Below are positions 10,972 through 20,546 of a stretch of 64,000 nucleotides of DNA, piece by piece. A model generated the notes under the pieces. It worked only from the letters and a program-made list of their open reading frames with translations, was not told the DNA's origin and searched no databases. Origin of the DNA: Rhizopus arrhizus (lineage: Eukaryota; Mucoromycota; Mucoromycetes; Mucorales; Rhizopodaceae). Location of the stretch: the NCBI GenBank assembly GCA_024220505.1, contig JAKZZE010000013.1, forward strand, positions 806,001 to 870,000. The letters run 5' to 3'. Numbering within the stretch: position 1 is the stretch's first letter; each line of letters starts with the position of its first letter. Made by a program: the position numbers and the translations under genes.

Positions 10972-12012
10972 TAGCTCTGAATTCATGGTACCATCATAGA
11001 CCTGACATGCGTATCCAGGTCCTGCGCTGGTTATACAACCCCATAACATGAGACCACCGCCTCCATGCTTCACAGTAACGTCGATATGGTGGGGCTGTAA
11101 ACGATCGCATTTTTGTTTCCAATAATATTTGCAACCATCAGAGCCCCAAATATTAATTTTGGTCTCATCAGAGAATACCACACGTCGCCAATCATGTACA
11201 GTCCAGTATTGATGCTTTTTTGCCCATGCCAATCGAGCCTTCTTGTGTTTTTCAGTCAATAAAGGCTTCTTCTTTTTGATCTCAGCATAAATTTCAACTG
11301 AATGTAAAACATTGATGGCCAATTGATACGACATAGGGTGTCCAAGCTCCTCCAACTTCATTTGCACATCCTTGGCAGTCTTCAAATAACCCGTGAGTAC
11401 TTGTCTCTTGATGTATCGACGCGTTGATTCTGTCACAATGCTCGGTCTACCTCCTCTTTTACGTATTCTATTATGCATCCACTTATTTGCATACCTATTA
11501 ACGGTATTTCTATGCACTCCAACTCGTTTCCCAATGACTGTAGGGTCAACGCTATCTTCTAATAGTGCTTTGATACTGTTTTGAACATCGGATGGAAGCG
11601 TTTTGGGCATTTCTAATGATGGATGGACACTGGTGATGTATGATGCGCTTGGGTAAAGTAAGAAAGAAAAAAAAAAGAAAAACAATTGCAAAAAAGTTTA
11701 TTTTAAGGTCCCCAGTGTGACTATGTATACCACAGACTAATTTAAATCTGCCGGAAAGGCCACAGTCCGGACATATGATATCAAACCCACTTTTATTTTA
11801 GAAGTCAAAAAACTGCACCAACCGACCTCCGCTTTTTTCTGGACGCGCTTTAAGTGTATACTCAGCTTCTGACTTTGAAATTTTTGTCAATAAATCATAA
11901 TAGTATTAACTCTGTTTGGTTCAAGTTTCATAATGTTTGCTAATAAACTGACAGACCTGTGCTCTTATTTCCGAAAAACTAGGTTAGGTTGGTGCAGTTT
12001 TTTGACCCACTG

Positions 12013-13720
12013 TATATCCGTAGCGATATCGTAGGATGGAATTGGTTGTGTTCTTTTAGGCTGTTTCTTTTTGATAGGCTCAATAGGTAAATCAGTTTCC
12101 ATTTCTATATCTTGATTTGTATGTGTTTGATTGTTATTTGAAGGTTTGATTTCTTCCAAATGACTTCTAGTAGTAACGCGTTTGGTAACAACTGTTGGTT
12201 TGGCTGTTTTCTTTTGAGCTGTGGTACGTGTTTTAGTATAAGGAACAGCTCTGGTGACTTCGGGTGGTTTATCAGGTCTGATGGCAGTATACAATTCTTT
12301 CTCGTTTCTATTTTCATTTTCTGTTAGGATGGCATTTAAATGTTGTGTTTGTTTTTGTGATTGTTGTTTGGTTTCGTTAATGAATTTTGTTTGATTTTGG
12401 GTATTCGATTGACCATTGCTTTCGTTATTAAAAACAATCGACCCATCTAGTTTTTTGAAGGCTGATTTTGTTGAGGTTGTTGCAATGGAAGTTCATCATT
12501 TTGATTACTGTTGGGTTGATTACGATATCGGCTGTTGTAATTAGATCTTTCATATCCATTATTATAGTTATTTCTGAATCTATTATTGTGTCCATTATAG
12601 TTGTTATTTCCGTTGTAGTCGATGTTTCGATTATTGTTATAACCGTTATTGCTATAATAGTTATGGTTACTATTATTATTGTTGTTATATCTTTGATAAT
12701 TGTCTTTAACGTTGGGATTGTAATTGTTGAAATTGTTATAGTTGTTGCGAGCATTGCGATTGTAAGGTCGGTTATGTTGATCATGTGTATTCAATTCGTT
12801 GCGGATAGCTTGTTGAATCATATTAAGAATCTCTTGTTGATTATTGAGATGAGTATGACCGTGATGATACCTAGTTGAATGATTCACATGATATTGGGTG
12901 TCATTAGGATAACCTACTACTTCCATTGTTGACAACCGATTAACTCCTGTTGTAACATTGGTATTGGTAGCTAGATTTCCTGATGATTTACCAAATATTT
13001 GAACATCACTGACTGGTAAAATTTGTGCAGGTCTTTCATCAATATCTACAAGCTCAACATTATGATTATTTATGTTGTATCGACCAGCATGTGCATTATC
13101 GTTGTGATATATCAAGGCATTGTTAATGTTTCGAGGTATGAAGGGGTTGTCGACCATGGCAATCTTACGAGGTCTATTTGCGTTCCACCATCCTTCAGAA
13201 TGTGTGAGCCAGTCTTTAAAGTTCTTGGAACTGCTTTGTATACAGAAATTTTTTATTTCGTTTAGTAATCCAGCACGAAACTGCTTTCTATCAATGCTTC
13301 ATTATCAATATTGGCCAAATCGGCTGCTTCTCTTAATCTTGCAAGAAATATTTGTGGATGCTCTTGTTCTCCTTGGAACATATCATTAAATTCCATTTCA
13401 TAGCTTTGTATTAGTTCCGGGGTGATATAATGATTCTTGAGTGCCTCTATTGCTTGGTCATACTTGATCTCTGGCTGTTCTTTTAAAATAACACGTTCAA
13501 AGTAGACTTTGGCAGCACGTCTTAGTTGTGATTTGAGAATGGCTATTTTTCTTGATTCTCCCTGCGTATTGTTAACTGCAAGGTAGGAGTCTAGGATTTC
13601 TTGAAAATGACGGAAATCTTCTCCTTCATATCCGTAAAATTCGATGAGTCTTGGTCTATAACCTTGTATTACGCTTTTGTTGCTGACTGAAGCCAACACG
13701 TTAGGTCCTGTAGTTGTCAT
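12013..13720 (-). pseudogene. Gypsy Gag and Gag-Pol linker, frameshifted
   Basis: Gag starts at ATG 13,720 (MTTTGPNVLASVSNKSV). A retrotransposon-Gag-like helical domain runs to a frameshift near 13,270-13,280, after which the reading continues in another frame (WWNANRPRKIAMVDNPFIPR). An Asn/Tyr-rich low-complexity region lies at about 12,500-12,750. I see no CCHC knuckle. A second frameshift falls at an A run near 12,458. The third segment (ELYTAIRPDKPPEV onward) ends where Tc1-B is inserted at 12,013. Gag would form the particle; this copy cannot make one continuous protein. Confidence 0.8.
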
Positions 13721-13829
13721 TGCTGCTAATAAGTGTTTTGAGATTGTTGGTTCGATTTTGAGTAAATTTTTTTTTTTTTTTTGAATAAGTCTGTTGATTT
13801 CTTGATAGATTTTAAGTAGTTTTCAATTT

Positions 13830-13853
13830 TGATCCCTCGTAGTGACCACCAAA
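13830..13853 (-). promoter_or_regulatory. Primer-binding site of the gypsy element
   Basis: Directly next to the right LTR. On the coding strand it reads TTTGGTGGTCACTACGAGGG, with TGG two bases from the LTR end, as for a tRNA 3' CCA primer. I could not name the tRNA. TGGTGGTCACT also occurs inside every LTR of this group. Confidence 0.55.
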
Positions 13854-15009
13854 TGTGAGATTGGAGTTTGTAAGGTTTTTATAGTGTTAAATAGGTTTGA
13901 TTTAAGAGAGTCTTGATATAATATCAAAGGTTTAGGTAGGATTTGATTCCAAAAAGAGTAATGATTTGAATATAAGTTCGCTTGTAATAAGTGACCACCA
14001 GATCTTGTTAAGTAGATCAAACTGTTGCGAATAAAATAAAGTAAAAAGATAAAAAAAAAGGGATTACAATGAAGTGTATTTGCTTCAAGGGACTTCTTGT
14101 TCTTGATATTTGATAAAATAAAAGAAAAACAAAAGAGATTTACTTTGTATGATATTTATTAAAATAATCAAAAGTAAAGTAAGTAAGTGAAGTAAAATAA
14201 AAGTAAGTTCAAAAGTAAGTAAGTAAGTCAAGAGTAAGTTAAAAGTAAGTAAGTTTTAAAAAGTATAAGAAATATTGAAGTTATTTATATGTTTTTGGCT
14301 TTTCTGATTATATGCTGTTTTTGATGATTTTGTGGATATTCTGTATTTTTTTGTATTTTTCTGGATTTATCTGTATTCATACTGTAATAAATTCTTACTA
14401 GTTTGCTTGAGTGTGTTGAGTTGAGGTTTAAATAAACAGATTTAAGTTGTAATTGGTATAATAATTGCTTTTATATGAGTTGGATTGGCTTGATTCGCTT
14501 GTTATAGTGACCACCAGATCTTATAAAGTAGATCAAACTGTTTTAGTTAAGGTAGAATAAAAATAAAAAGATAAAGTAAAATAAAAAAGGGGATTTACAA
14601 TGAAGTATAATAGCTTCAAGGGACTTCTTGTTCTTGATGTTAAATAAAATAAGAGATAGTTTGCCTCTTTAAAAGAATATTTATTTGATAAAAAGAATAA
14701 GTAAAAATAAAATAAGAGAGAAGTTAGGAAGTTAGAAGTGAAGTCCTATTTTTTGAGATTATTATGTGAGGTTATTTATATGTTTTTGGGTTTTATGATT
14801 TTGTTCTGTTTTTGGTATTTTGAATGGTTGTTATAACATAAGAGGCGGTTGTTGTAAACTGCAAGGCGTTCGTTATAAACTGCAACGATTTAAATTCCGA
14901 CGTTTCATTCCTGTTTGTTACAATACGTATTTGTTTGTATTTTCCTGGATTTGAATTAGTTGGAGAGAGAAAAGTCAAATGCTGCAAAAGTTTGCTGCGT
15001 TGTGTTACA
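13854..15009 (-). repeat. 5' LTR of the gypsy element, split by a solo LTR
   Basis: Borders TGTGAGATTGGAG and TTGTGTTACA. After removing the nested LTR (14,383-14,922 plus one ATAC) it is about 612 bp, like the 590-bp partner. Its right edge lies 41 bp from the 3' end of the tRNA-Ala gene, and the first T4 run downstream of that tRNA straddles the junction (15,009-15,012). Confidence 0.8.
14383..14922 (-). repeat. Solo LTR nested in the gypsy LTR (TSD ATAC)
   Basis: 540 bp, TGTAATAAATTC to TTTGTTACA, flanked by ATAC on both sides (14,379-14,382 and 14,923-14,926). The partner LTR at 971-1,560 shows the uninterrupted site. It has the GTGACCACCAGATC motif at 14,507. Confidence 0.85.
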
Positions 15010-15050
15010 AAAGAACACCGTGAATTCAATTCATGATTAATGTGATACCT

Positions 15051-15123
15051 TGGAGAAGCTGGGCGTCGATCCCAGTGCCTCTCGCATGCTAAGCGAGCGC
15101 TCTACCATTTGAGCTACATCCCC
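15051..15123 (-). tRNA. tRNA-Ala (anticodon AGC)
   Basis: 73 nt that fold as a cloverleaf. The acceptor is GGGGATG with CTTCTCC (one T-T mismatch), the D arm starts GCTC, the anticodon arm is CTCGC-TTAGCAT-GCGAG, and the T arm is CTGGG-ATCGACG-CCCAG, with A73. A and B boxes are present. The gene looks functional despite a LINE directly at its 5' end and an LTR 41 bp past its 3' end. Confidence 0.93.
15110..15123. repeat. 14-bp tRNA segment duplicated at insertion junctions
   Basis: TGAGCTACATCCCC, the antisense of the first bases of tRNA-Ala. The same 14 bp recur at 19,987-20,000 (after the LINE), 20,533-20,546 (after the SINE-like unit) and 33,463-33,476 (after LINE copy 2), each directly after a TCTTTAACC tail. 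This is read as the target-site duplication of the LINE machinery. Confidence 0.75.
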
Positions 15124-15312
15124 ACCTTTCTTTCGCTCTTCCGACCGTTACACAAGGTATAGTACGCGTAATCAACTTTGAACTCAAATATCTCTGCGAA
15201 TACGATACATCCATCCACCGTTTTAACACCAAAATAATCGTCGTATTTTTCTCTACAAACTATATTTTTTTCAACTCGATTGCTGTATTTTTCACCATTT
15301 TCGACATTTCCC

Positions 15313-16317
15313 ATGTCTCAACAATCTGGCTCCCCCATTTCGCTCATCTCGCAAGATGGAGTGGCAAATGTCAACATTCCAAACCCTTCTGACATGCAAC
15401 AAGCTTTGCAATATTTATTGCACAACTTCCAAACCCTCCAGCAACGTGTTTCAACACACGATGACTTGTTTGCTGAACTGACTGCTTTACGCAGTGAAAA
15501 TGCTACTTTGAAGGCGAAAATCGCCTCGCTTGAAGCTCAAATCTCCGCTGGCGCTGACGTCAACAGTTCTTCCGCTTTTTCCTCTTTGGCTTCCGACCCG
15601 GCATCCATACGTGCGCCCCAAAATGCACCCCAAATGAACAATGCAACCTATAGTGCTATTGCTGCCAAGGCTGCTGCTACTACTGCTACTACTACCCGTC
15701 GCCCACCTAGCAAGAAGCGAAAGCTTGCTGCTAGTCGTCCATTCCAACCAGTTGACCCTTCTGCTCCTCGTGGTTTTGAATACCTGTACCTGCATAGAAA
15801 CCGCAAGCTGTCCCGTGCTGAAATTAGACGCAACCTGCGTTTACTTGGTCTTGATCTTTCCCGTGTCTTGGACATCTGCTTCCCTGGCCCAAAGGCCATT
15901 GGTCTCTTGGTCCACGTTCTTTATAAAGAAGAGGTGATCTCTCTTCTCTCTGCTGCCAAGGTTCCGTTGGTTGATGGTTTTGATCCTCTGGATCCTATCA
16001 ACTTGGCGGATCCTGAGCTCCAGCATCTTTCGTCGGCTGACAAGGCTAATGAATGTGCTGAGCTCCAGTTCACTCGCTGCTCCCGTGCTCTCTCTCGTCT
16101 TGGTGCTGGCCGTGCTCATCTAGTGGGTCCCGTAGGTAAGTACTTTTCTTCTAAGGGTTGGATCGATGAGGACTCTTTGAGTCAGATTCTGTCTTCCCTT
16201 CCCCCTTCCTCTTTTGCTTCTCGTGGTCGTGACCCAGGCGCTGCTTTCCGTGGTGACACGGTCATGTCAGATGCTTTGGTCTCTGATTCCGCTAGTGCTG
16301 GATCCCACTCATTATGA
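15313..16317 (+). CDS. LINE ORF1 protein (334 aa), coiled-coil RNA-binding type
   Basis: I start at ATG 15,313 (MSQQSGSPISLISQDG), because the second copy begins at the equivalent ATG; an in-frame ATG at 15,280 is less likely. Residues about 35-80 are a leucine-rich heptad region (LTALRSENATLKAKIASLEA), which should form a coiled coil. Residues about 115-140 hold a basic RRPPSKKRKL stretch, a possible nuclear signal. The C-terminal half (RGFEYLYLHRNRKLSRAEIR onward) is conserved in copy 2 but is not a domain I recognise, and there is no CCHC knuckle. By analogy with other LINEs it should bind the RNA and help form the RNP. It ends in an ATGA overlap with ORF2. Confidence 0.88.
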   Translation: MSQQSGSPISLISQDGVANVNIPNPSDMQQALQYLLHNFQTLQQRVSTHDDLFAELTALRSENATLKAKIASLEAQISAGADVNSSSAFSSLASDPASIRAPQNAPQMNNATYSAIAAKAAATTATTTRRPPSKKRKLAASRPFQPVDPSAPRGFEYLYLHRNRKLSRAEIRRNLRLLGLDLSRVLDICFPGPKAIGLLVHVLYKEEVISLLSAAKVPLVDGFDPLDPINLADPELQHLSSADKANECAELQFTRCSRALSRLGAGRAHLVGPVGKYFSSKGWIDEDSLSQILSSLPPSSFASRGRDPGAAFRGDTVMSDALVSDSASAGSHSL

Positions 16318-19300
16318 GTGAGGTCCAACACCTTTCTATAAGCCTTTGGAACGCGAATGGTCTTCGGACCACGACCGTTCATGAGGTCTTGTCTCATTGT
16401 CTCTCCTCTACTCTCCTTTTCATCACCGAGACTTGGCTTCTTTCCCCTTCGCTCCTTCCTACAGACTGGATGCAGTATCATGTGTATGGTGTTCCTGTAC
16501 CTTCGGCCAACCGTGGTTCGATGGGTGTTACTGCTCTGGTCTCTCCTTCTTGTCCCTTTCCTGTCTCTCAACTTCCTTCAGCGAATCGGTATACCCTTTC
16601 GTTGAAGGTCGGACCCTTTCGCATTCATTGTTTGTATGTTCCTCCTCCTCTTTCTACCTCAGAATTTATTAATGTACTTTCCTCCATCCCCTCCTTACCC
16701 AATTCTTTCATTTGTGGCGACTTTAATGCTCGTCTTGGTGACCTCACTGGTGATGCATTGGTCTCTCCTCGTGGTGCTGCTATGGCTCGCTGGCTTGCTG
16801 ATCGCTCCTTGACCGTTCTGAACGGCCCACTGGCTCATGGTATTCCTACCTGGGTCGGGTTTCGTGATGATCGAGAGATGAGTAGCATCATTGACATGTT
16901 TCTAACAAACGCGTCATTGATGTCTCCTCGCCTTGACATCGCGTCTGACTTGTCTCTTGGTTCTGACCATCGTCTACTTACGCTGTCATTTTCTTTTGCT
17001 CAGTCAAGTGCCTCTGAGTCAATGCCTGATACATCTGATACAACACTACATCCTCGTCGACTATGGAACTTGTCTCGCCTTGGTGAACCTGATCCATGTC
17101 AACTCTATCAAGATACCTTTCGTTCGTTTTCTGCTCCTTTGCTTTCTCAACTGAAGAGGTTGGTTCAACACCCTCCTTCTTCACGTCCGCCTATTGACGA
17201 CCTCAACGCGTCGCTCAACAACATAATCTATCGTTCTCTTGACTCTTCTGTCGGTGATCGTCCACCTCGTCCATCCCATTGGAAAAAGTACTGGACACAA
17301 CAACTGCAAGATGCTGCTGACTTCCGCAACAGGTGCTACCGTAGATGGCGTCGTGCCTTTGGCATTGACAAAGTCTATTGGTGGCATCAACATCAACAAG
17401 CAAATGTTTCTTTTCGTCAAGCTGTTGCCAATGCCAAACGTCTCTCTTGGCAAGCATTTTGCAAGTCCCTTGAGTCTGACTTTACGAAAGCCATATCCAA
17501 AGTAAAGCAGCTTAAACGTCGTCATCTCACATCATGCTCTTACACTCATCCTGATGGTCCGGCTACGGCAGTGGAAGTAATGGCTCGTCACTTGGCTTCT
17601 GTCTATGATGGTCACTTGCTTCCATCTGTCCGTCCGCCTGCTCCTCCTGATTCGTCTTCTCTTGGTTTGCCCTTTGGTCCTCCTGGTTCGTCTCCTTTGG
17701 TTGTCTCCCCTGGTGCTGCTACTCATACTTCTTTGTCTACAACTCATTCCACTCATTTCAACACTTCACTATTCTCGCCTGCAACATTGGCTTTACTTAT
17801 CGGTCAACTGCCTACGCGCAAAGCTCCTGGTGCTGATCACATCAAGGCCGAGATGCTCAAGCCGATCAGTACTGACCTGTCATTCATTCTTTCCTGGTTC
17901 TTCACTCTATGCTGGCAATGGTCCTATGTTCCTTCTCTCTGGCGACATGCTCAAGTTTATCCTATCTTCAAGAAAGGTGATTCATCACTTCCCTCAAACT
18001 ACCGTCCTATCTCACTTACTTCTGTATTCCGCAAGCTACTTGAGCTGTCGCTCTCTCCATGGTTGTCCTCTGTCTCTCCTCCTCTTGACCTCGCTCAAGG
18101 TGGTTTCCGTCCTCGTCGATCTGCTCTAGATCAGGCTCTGTGTCTACATGAGCTAATACAATCGTACTACCGTCGATCTCATCGATTTCCTGTGGTAGCA
18201 TTCCTAGATATCAAGTCGGCCTACGATACCGTCGACCGGCGTGTTATCTGGGATGCTCTCTCTCGCTCTGGTGCTGGTTCCTCTTCTTGTTTGCCTCTCT
18301 TGGTCCATCTCTTTGATGATGTCTCGGTGTCTGTCTTGGTGTCAAATCACTCGTCCGCTCCTTTTTCTCCTGTCACCGGTGTCCTGCAAGGTTCTGTTCT
18401 CAGTCCTCACTTGTACTCGGTGTACATCAACACTCTTCCTTCTCTCCTTCGTCAAGTCGCTGCTCCTGCCACTCATTTGGTTCCCTCTTCTGGTTCTGCT
18501 GATGCTGGTATGGTCCCAGTCAACTCTCTCCTCTTTGCTGACGATGTCGCAGTCATTGGCTCGGCAAAGTCAGTCAAAGAGATGCTCAAGCTCTGTGAAC
18601 AACACTCGCTGTCTCTGGGTTATCGATGGAACCCAACAAAATGTGCGGTGCTCAACCACCCACCATTGTCATCTTCCTCGTCTTCCTCTGATCGCCTCCA
18701 GTTGTACGATACTCCTCTGCCTTTGGTAGATGAGTTCGTATATCTTGGAGTGCCCTTCGTCAAGTCTGGTCTCTCTGCTCCCTCCTTGGTTTCTCTCCGG
18801 TCTCCTGGTGTCCTCAAGGTCATGGCTATTCTGAACAAGATTGGTGTCAACCGTCAAGGTTTCTCTCTGCTGCTCTGCTCTCGCCTGTATGCTACCTTTG
18901 TTCGCCCGAAGTTTGAGTATGGCCTAGCCATATCTCGGCTGACGGCAACTGACCTCAAGTCTATTGAAAGCTTACAAGATCGCTGTCTCCGTCTCTTGGT
19001 TGGTGGTCATCGTACCTCGTCTACTATTATTATCAAGCACATTACAACACTGCCATCCATGCGCCATCGCATAGATGTGCTTGTCACTCGTTACTGTCTT
19101 CGTGCCCGCTCTCTTCCTAGATCTTGCCTGCTGTCTCTCTTGTCATCAACACTGCCTGTCTCTCGAATCAAGATCCATCTTGAAAAGAATCCGCTTTTCT
19201 TGGCTCTGCCTTCTCCTCTTCCGTCCTCCGATGCTCGGCTCAAGACCTTCTTTCGCCAGTATCGTGAGCGTCAGGTCATCTCTCTCGTCACCTCCACTAC

Positions 19301-19718
19301 TCAGGTTCTCCTACGCGCATGTCGCCCTGCTCTGGTGGTTGATCCCATCTTATACGTTCCTGCAACCCGTGCAGAACGCTCTCTCTTGGTTCGTTGGCGT
19401 CTTGGCTGGCTGCCAGGTAAGCCTGAAGACTGTCCTTGTGGACGTGATCGTCGCTCTCGTCGTCACTTTCTCGAGTGTGATTTGATCCCGTCTTTCCTTT
19501 GGTCTGACCTTCCTCGCTGTCCTCCTGGGTCCTACCCTATAGACTTTGCTCTTTCCTCGTTGCCTCTTGGTCGCTCAGCTCGCTGTCCTCCTTGGTGGTC
19601 ATCTCTCTTGTTGATGCTCTGGCATATACAACGTCTGTGCCGTCCTGATAGGAATCTTCCTATTGACTCTTCTCCTGGTGCCTTATGGTATTCAAGTCCT
19701 TCTCGTAGCCCTGACTGA
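16314..19718 (+). CDS. LINE ORF2: endonuclease and reverse transcriptase (1,134 aa)
   Basis: The apurinic-like endonuclease at residues about 5-230 shows SLWNANGLR, ITETWLL, CGDFNARLGD, DMFLTN and GSDHRLL. The RT at about 500-800 shows KKGDSSLPSNYRPISL, GGFRPRRSALDQA, FLDIKSAYDTVDRR, GVLQGSVLSPHLYS and the catalytic LLFADDVAV. The C-terminal zinc motif CPCGRDRRSRRHFLEC is C-x-C-x8-H-x3-C-like. No RNase H is evident. It nicks the target and primes cDNA there (target-primed reverse transcription). It is uninterrupted. The ATG overlaps the ORF1 stop (ATGA), which suggests coupled reinitiation. Confidence 0.95.
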   Translation: MSEVQHLSISLWNANGLRTTTVHEVLSHCLSSTLLFITETWLLSPSLLPTDWMQYHVYGVPVPSANRGSMGVTALVSPSCPFPVSQLPSANRYTLSLKVGPFRIHCLYVPPPLSTSEFINVLSSIPSLPNSFICGDFNARLGDLTGDALVSPRGAAMARWLADRSLTVLNGPLAHGIPTWVGFRDDREMSSIIDMFLTNASLMSPRLDIASDLSLGSDHRLLTLSFSFAQSSASESMPDTSDTTLHPRRLWNLSRLGEPDPCQLYQDTFRSFSAPLLSQLKRLVQHPPSSRPPIDDLNASLNNIIYRSLDSSVGDRPPRPSHWKKYWTQQLQDAADFRNRCYRRWRRAFGIDKVYWWHQHQQANVSFRQAVANAKRLSWQAFCKSLESDFTKAISKVKQLKRRHLTSCSYTHPDGPATAVEVMARHLASVYDGHLLPSVRPPAPPDSSSLGLPFGPPGSSPLVVSPGAATHTSLSTTHSTHFNTSLFSPATLALLIGQLPTRKAPGADHIKAEMLKPISTDLSFILSWFFTLCWQWSYVPSLWRHAQVYPIFKKGDSSLPSNYRPISLTSVFRKLLELSLSPWLSSVSPPLDLAQGGFRPRRSALDQALCLHELIQSYYRRSHRFPVVAFLDIKSAYDTVDRRVIWDALSRSGAGSSSCLPLLVHLFDDVSVSVLVSNHSSAPFSPVTGVLQGSVLSPHLYSVYINTLPSLLRQVAAPATHLVPSSGSADAGMVPVNSLLFADDVAVIGSAKSVKEMLKLCEQHSLSLGYRWNPTKCAVLNHPPLSSSSSSSDRLQLYDTPLPLVDEFVYLGVPFVKSGLSAPSLVSLRSPGVLKVMAILNKIGVNRQGFSLLLCSRLYATFVRPKFEYGLAISRLTATDLKSIESLQDRCLRLLVGGHRTSSTIIIKHITTLPSMRHRIDVLVTRYCLRARSLPRSCLLSLLSSTLPVSRIKIHLEKNPLFLALPSPLPSSDARLKTFFRQYRERQVISLVTSTTQVLLRACRPALVVDPILYVPATRAERSLLVRWRLGWLPGKPEDCPCGRDRRSRRHFLECDLIPSFLWSDLPRCPPGSYPIDFALSSLPLGRSARCPPWWSSLLLMLWHIQRLCRPDRNLPIDSSPGALWYSSPSRSPD

Positions 19719-19985
19719 AACCCTTCTTTGTCTGTCTCCTGCTGATCCCCCACGGAAGTAAAGCCATCAAAGTTCCTTACCGTTGGGTTGTGACAGTAGG
19801 TCAGCTAAGTTGTGGAAGTAGGCAGCAAGTCTCATCTTTTTTCTGTAACTTTTTTTTGGAGTTTTTCTGTTTCTCAGGCTCCTTTTTTTGTACTTATTCT
19901 TATTCTTTGTACTTGAAGATGCAACAATGACTTTTTAGTCGCCTGCAATATATCTTCGTAATTAAATAAAAACAAAATCTTTAAC

Positions 19986-20021
19986 CTGAGCTACATCCCC
20001 GGGGATGTGGATGTAGCTCAG
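19986..20021. repeat. 13-bp inverted tRNA-head palindrome
   Basis: CTGAGCTACATCC and its exact inverse GGATGTAGCTCAG, separated by ten bases. The left arm belongs to the LINE-side target copy and the right arm to the SINE-like tRNA head. The same structure is at 20,532-20,567; at 33,462-33,482 only the left arm and GGGGATG remain. Confidence 0.8.
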
Positions 20022-20532
20022 TCGGTAGAGTGTCTGACTATTATTGGTGTGGTCGCAAGTTCGACCCCTGATAGGATCTTTGGATCTATCCCTTCCCTGC
20101 CCCTCTACATGTTCTCTTTGCCTAGTGCACCAAGCACTTTTGTTTCTCCGCCTGTGTGTTGCGTTGCGTAGCAGCTGAGTATCTGCCTACTTTCCTTCCC
20201 TTTCGGGGGACTTTGGTGTGCGCTCTTGACGATAATACTGGTTTTAACGCCACTGCTGTTCTGGTCGGTTGGTCTGCGTTGTTTGTTTGTCGAGCGTTGT
20301 TGGTCCGCGGTGCCGGGATGCCCAGCCCTGGCTTAATGAAGCGCGTTCTGTTCTGCCTCAAGTCTTCGTCTCTGGTTCCAGCTCCCCCCAATATTAATTC
20401 GTTCCTTCTTTCTCCCTTTCCCTCCTCCCCCATAATAGTTTGTATGCTTTCCAGTTTATCACTGTGGATAGCAATAATGGCATATTTGCCGCCTGCAATT
20501 GTCCAATAAAAATATAAAAAAAATCTTTAACC
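20001..20532 (+). mobile_element. tRNA-derived SINE-like element with LINE-type tail
   Basis: The head (20,001-20,070) holds TAGCTCAGTCGG, a perfect Pol III A box, and AAGTTCGACCCC, a near B box. The anticodon arm does not pair well, so it is not a working tRNA. A body of about 440 bp follows with no credible protein. The last 65 bp (GCCTGCAAT, an A-rich stretch, then ATCTTTAACC) resemble the LINE 3' end, and the 14-bp target copy follows. Sharing of 3' tails is how SINEs use a partner LINE. An alternative is a 5'-truncated divergent LINE next to a tRNA pseudogene. Confidence 0.65.
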
Positions 20533-20546
20533 TGAGCTACATCCCC

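Larger units (their letters stand above)
8955..11610 (-). pseudogene. Tc1-B transposase split by Tc1-C
   Basis: The N-terminal two thirds read from ATG at 11,610 (MPKTLPSDVQNSIKALLED) to the insertion at 10,972. The C-terminal third reads from 9,340 to 8,955. Removing the inner element and one TA joins the two parts in frame, with no other stop. Helix-turn-helix segments lie in the first 120 residues (IGKRVGVHRNTVNRYANKW). The catalytic motifs VVFSDETKINIWGSDG, FQHDNDPKH and SPDLNPIEHVW flank the expected positions. The joined protein is of normal Tc1 size, so element B was probably intact when C landed. Confidence 0.9.
8742..12012 (-). mobile_element. Tc1/mariner element B, interrupted by element C
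   Basis: Bounded by CAGTGGGTCAAAAAACTGCA and its inverse, with TA on both sides. The terminal inverted repeats are about 212 bp (8,742-8,953 and 11,801-12,012). Each has an inverted copy of the end motif at its inner border (GGTTGGTGCAGTTTTTTGAC). It sits in the gypsy Gag-Pol region. Confidence 0.9.
971..15009 (-). mobile_element. Ty3/gypsy LTR retrotransposon, nested insertions
   Basis: Left (3') LTR 971-1560 and right (5') LTR 13,854-15,009 share TGTGAGATTGGAG and GTTACA borders. Reading right to left inside: primer-binding site, Gag, Asn-rich region, protease-RT-RNase H, integrase, and an extra ORF that runs into the 3' LTR. Flanks are ATAG on the left and AAAG on the right, a possible 4-bp target duplication with one mismatch. 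The body is interrupted by Tc1 elements at 2,428-4,067 and 8,742-12,012 and by a probable LTR at 8,247-8,739. Frameshifts, stops and an RT active-site change make it non-autonomous now. Confidence 0.85.
15124..19986 (+). mobile_element. Full-length LINE (non-LTR retrotransposon), copy 1
   Basis: It starts at the tRNA-Ala 5' end and finishes with A-rich sequence and ATCTTTAACC, followed by the 14-bp target copy. It has a 5' UTR of about 190 bp, ORF1, a 4-nt overlap, ORF2 and a 268-bp 3' UTR. Both ORFs are open, so this is a candidate active copy. It is C/T-rich on the coding strand and visibly more GC-rich than the rest of the window. Copy 2 is at about 25,368-33,462. Confidence 0.9.

Noticed and set aside
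12447..12878. Long frames in several readings (Asn/Tyr-rich on minus, Ile/Val-rich on plus)
   Set aside because: The Ile/Thr- and Val-rich frames are shadows of the AAT/AAC-rich Gag linker. Only the Asn-rich reading fits the Gag order.
13836..14010. Tf1-like self-priming of the gypsy element
   Set aside because: The LTR copy of TGGTGGTCACT is in the same sense as the primer-binding site, not complementary, so it cannot prime by fold-back.
15487..19753. Many secondary frames inside the LINE on both strands
   Set aside because: They lie within ORF1/ORF2, reflect C/T-rich codon use, repeat in both LINE copies and show no motifs.
20005..20070. A second functional tRNA gene
   Set aside because: A and B boxes are present, but the anticodon arm does not pair and no acceptor partner is found. 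Treated as a SINE head.
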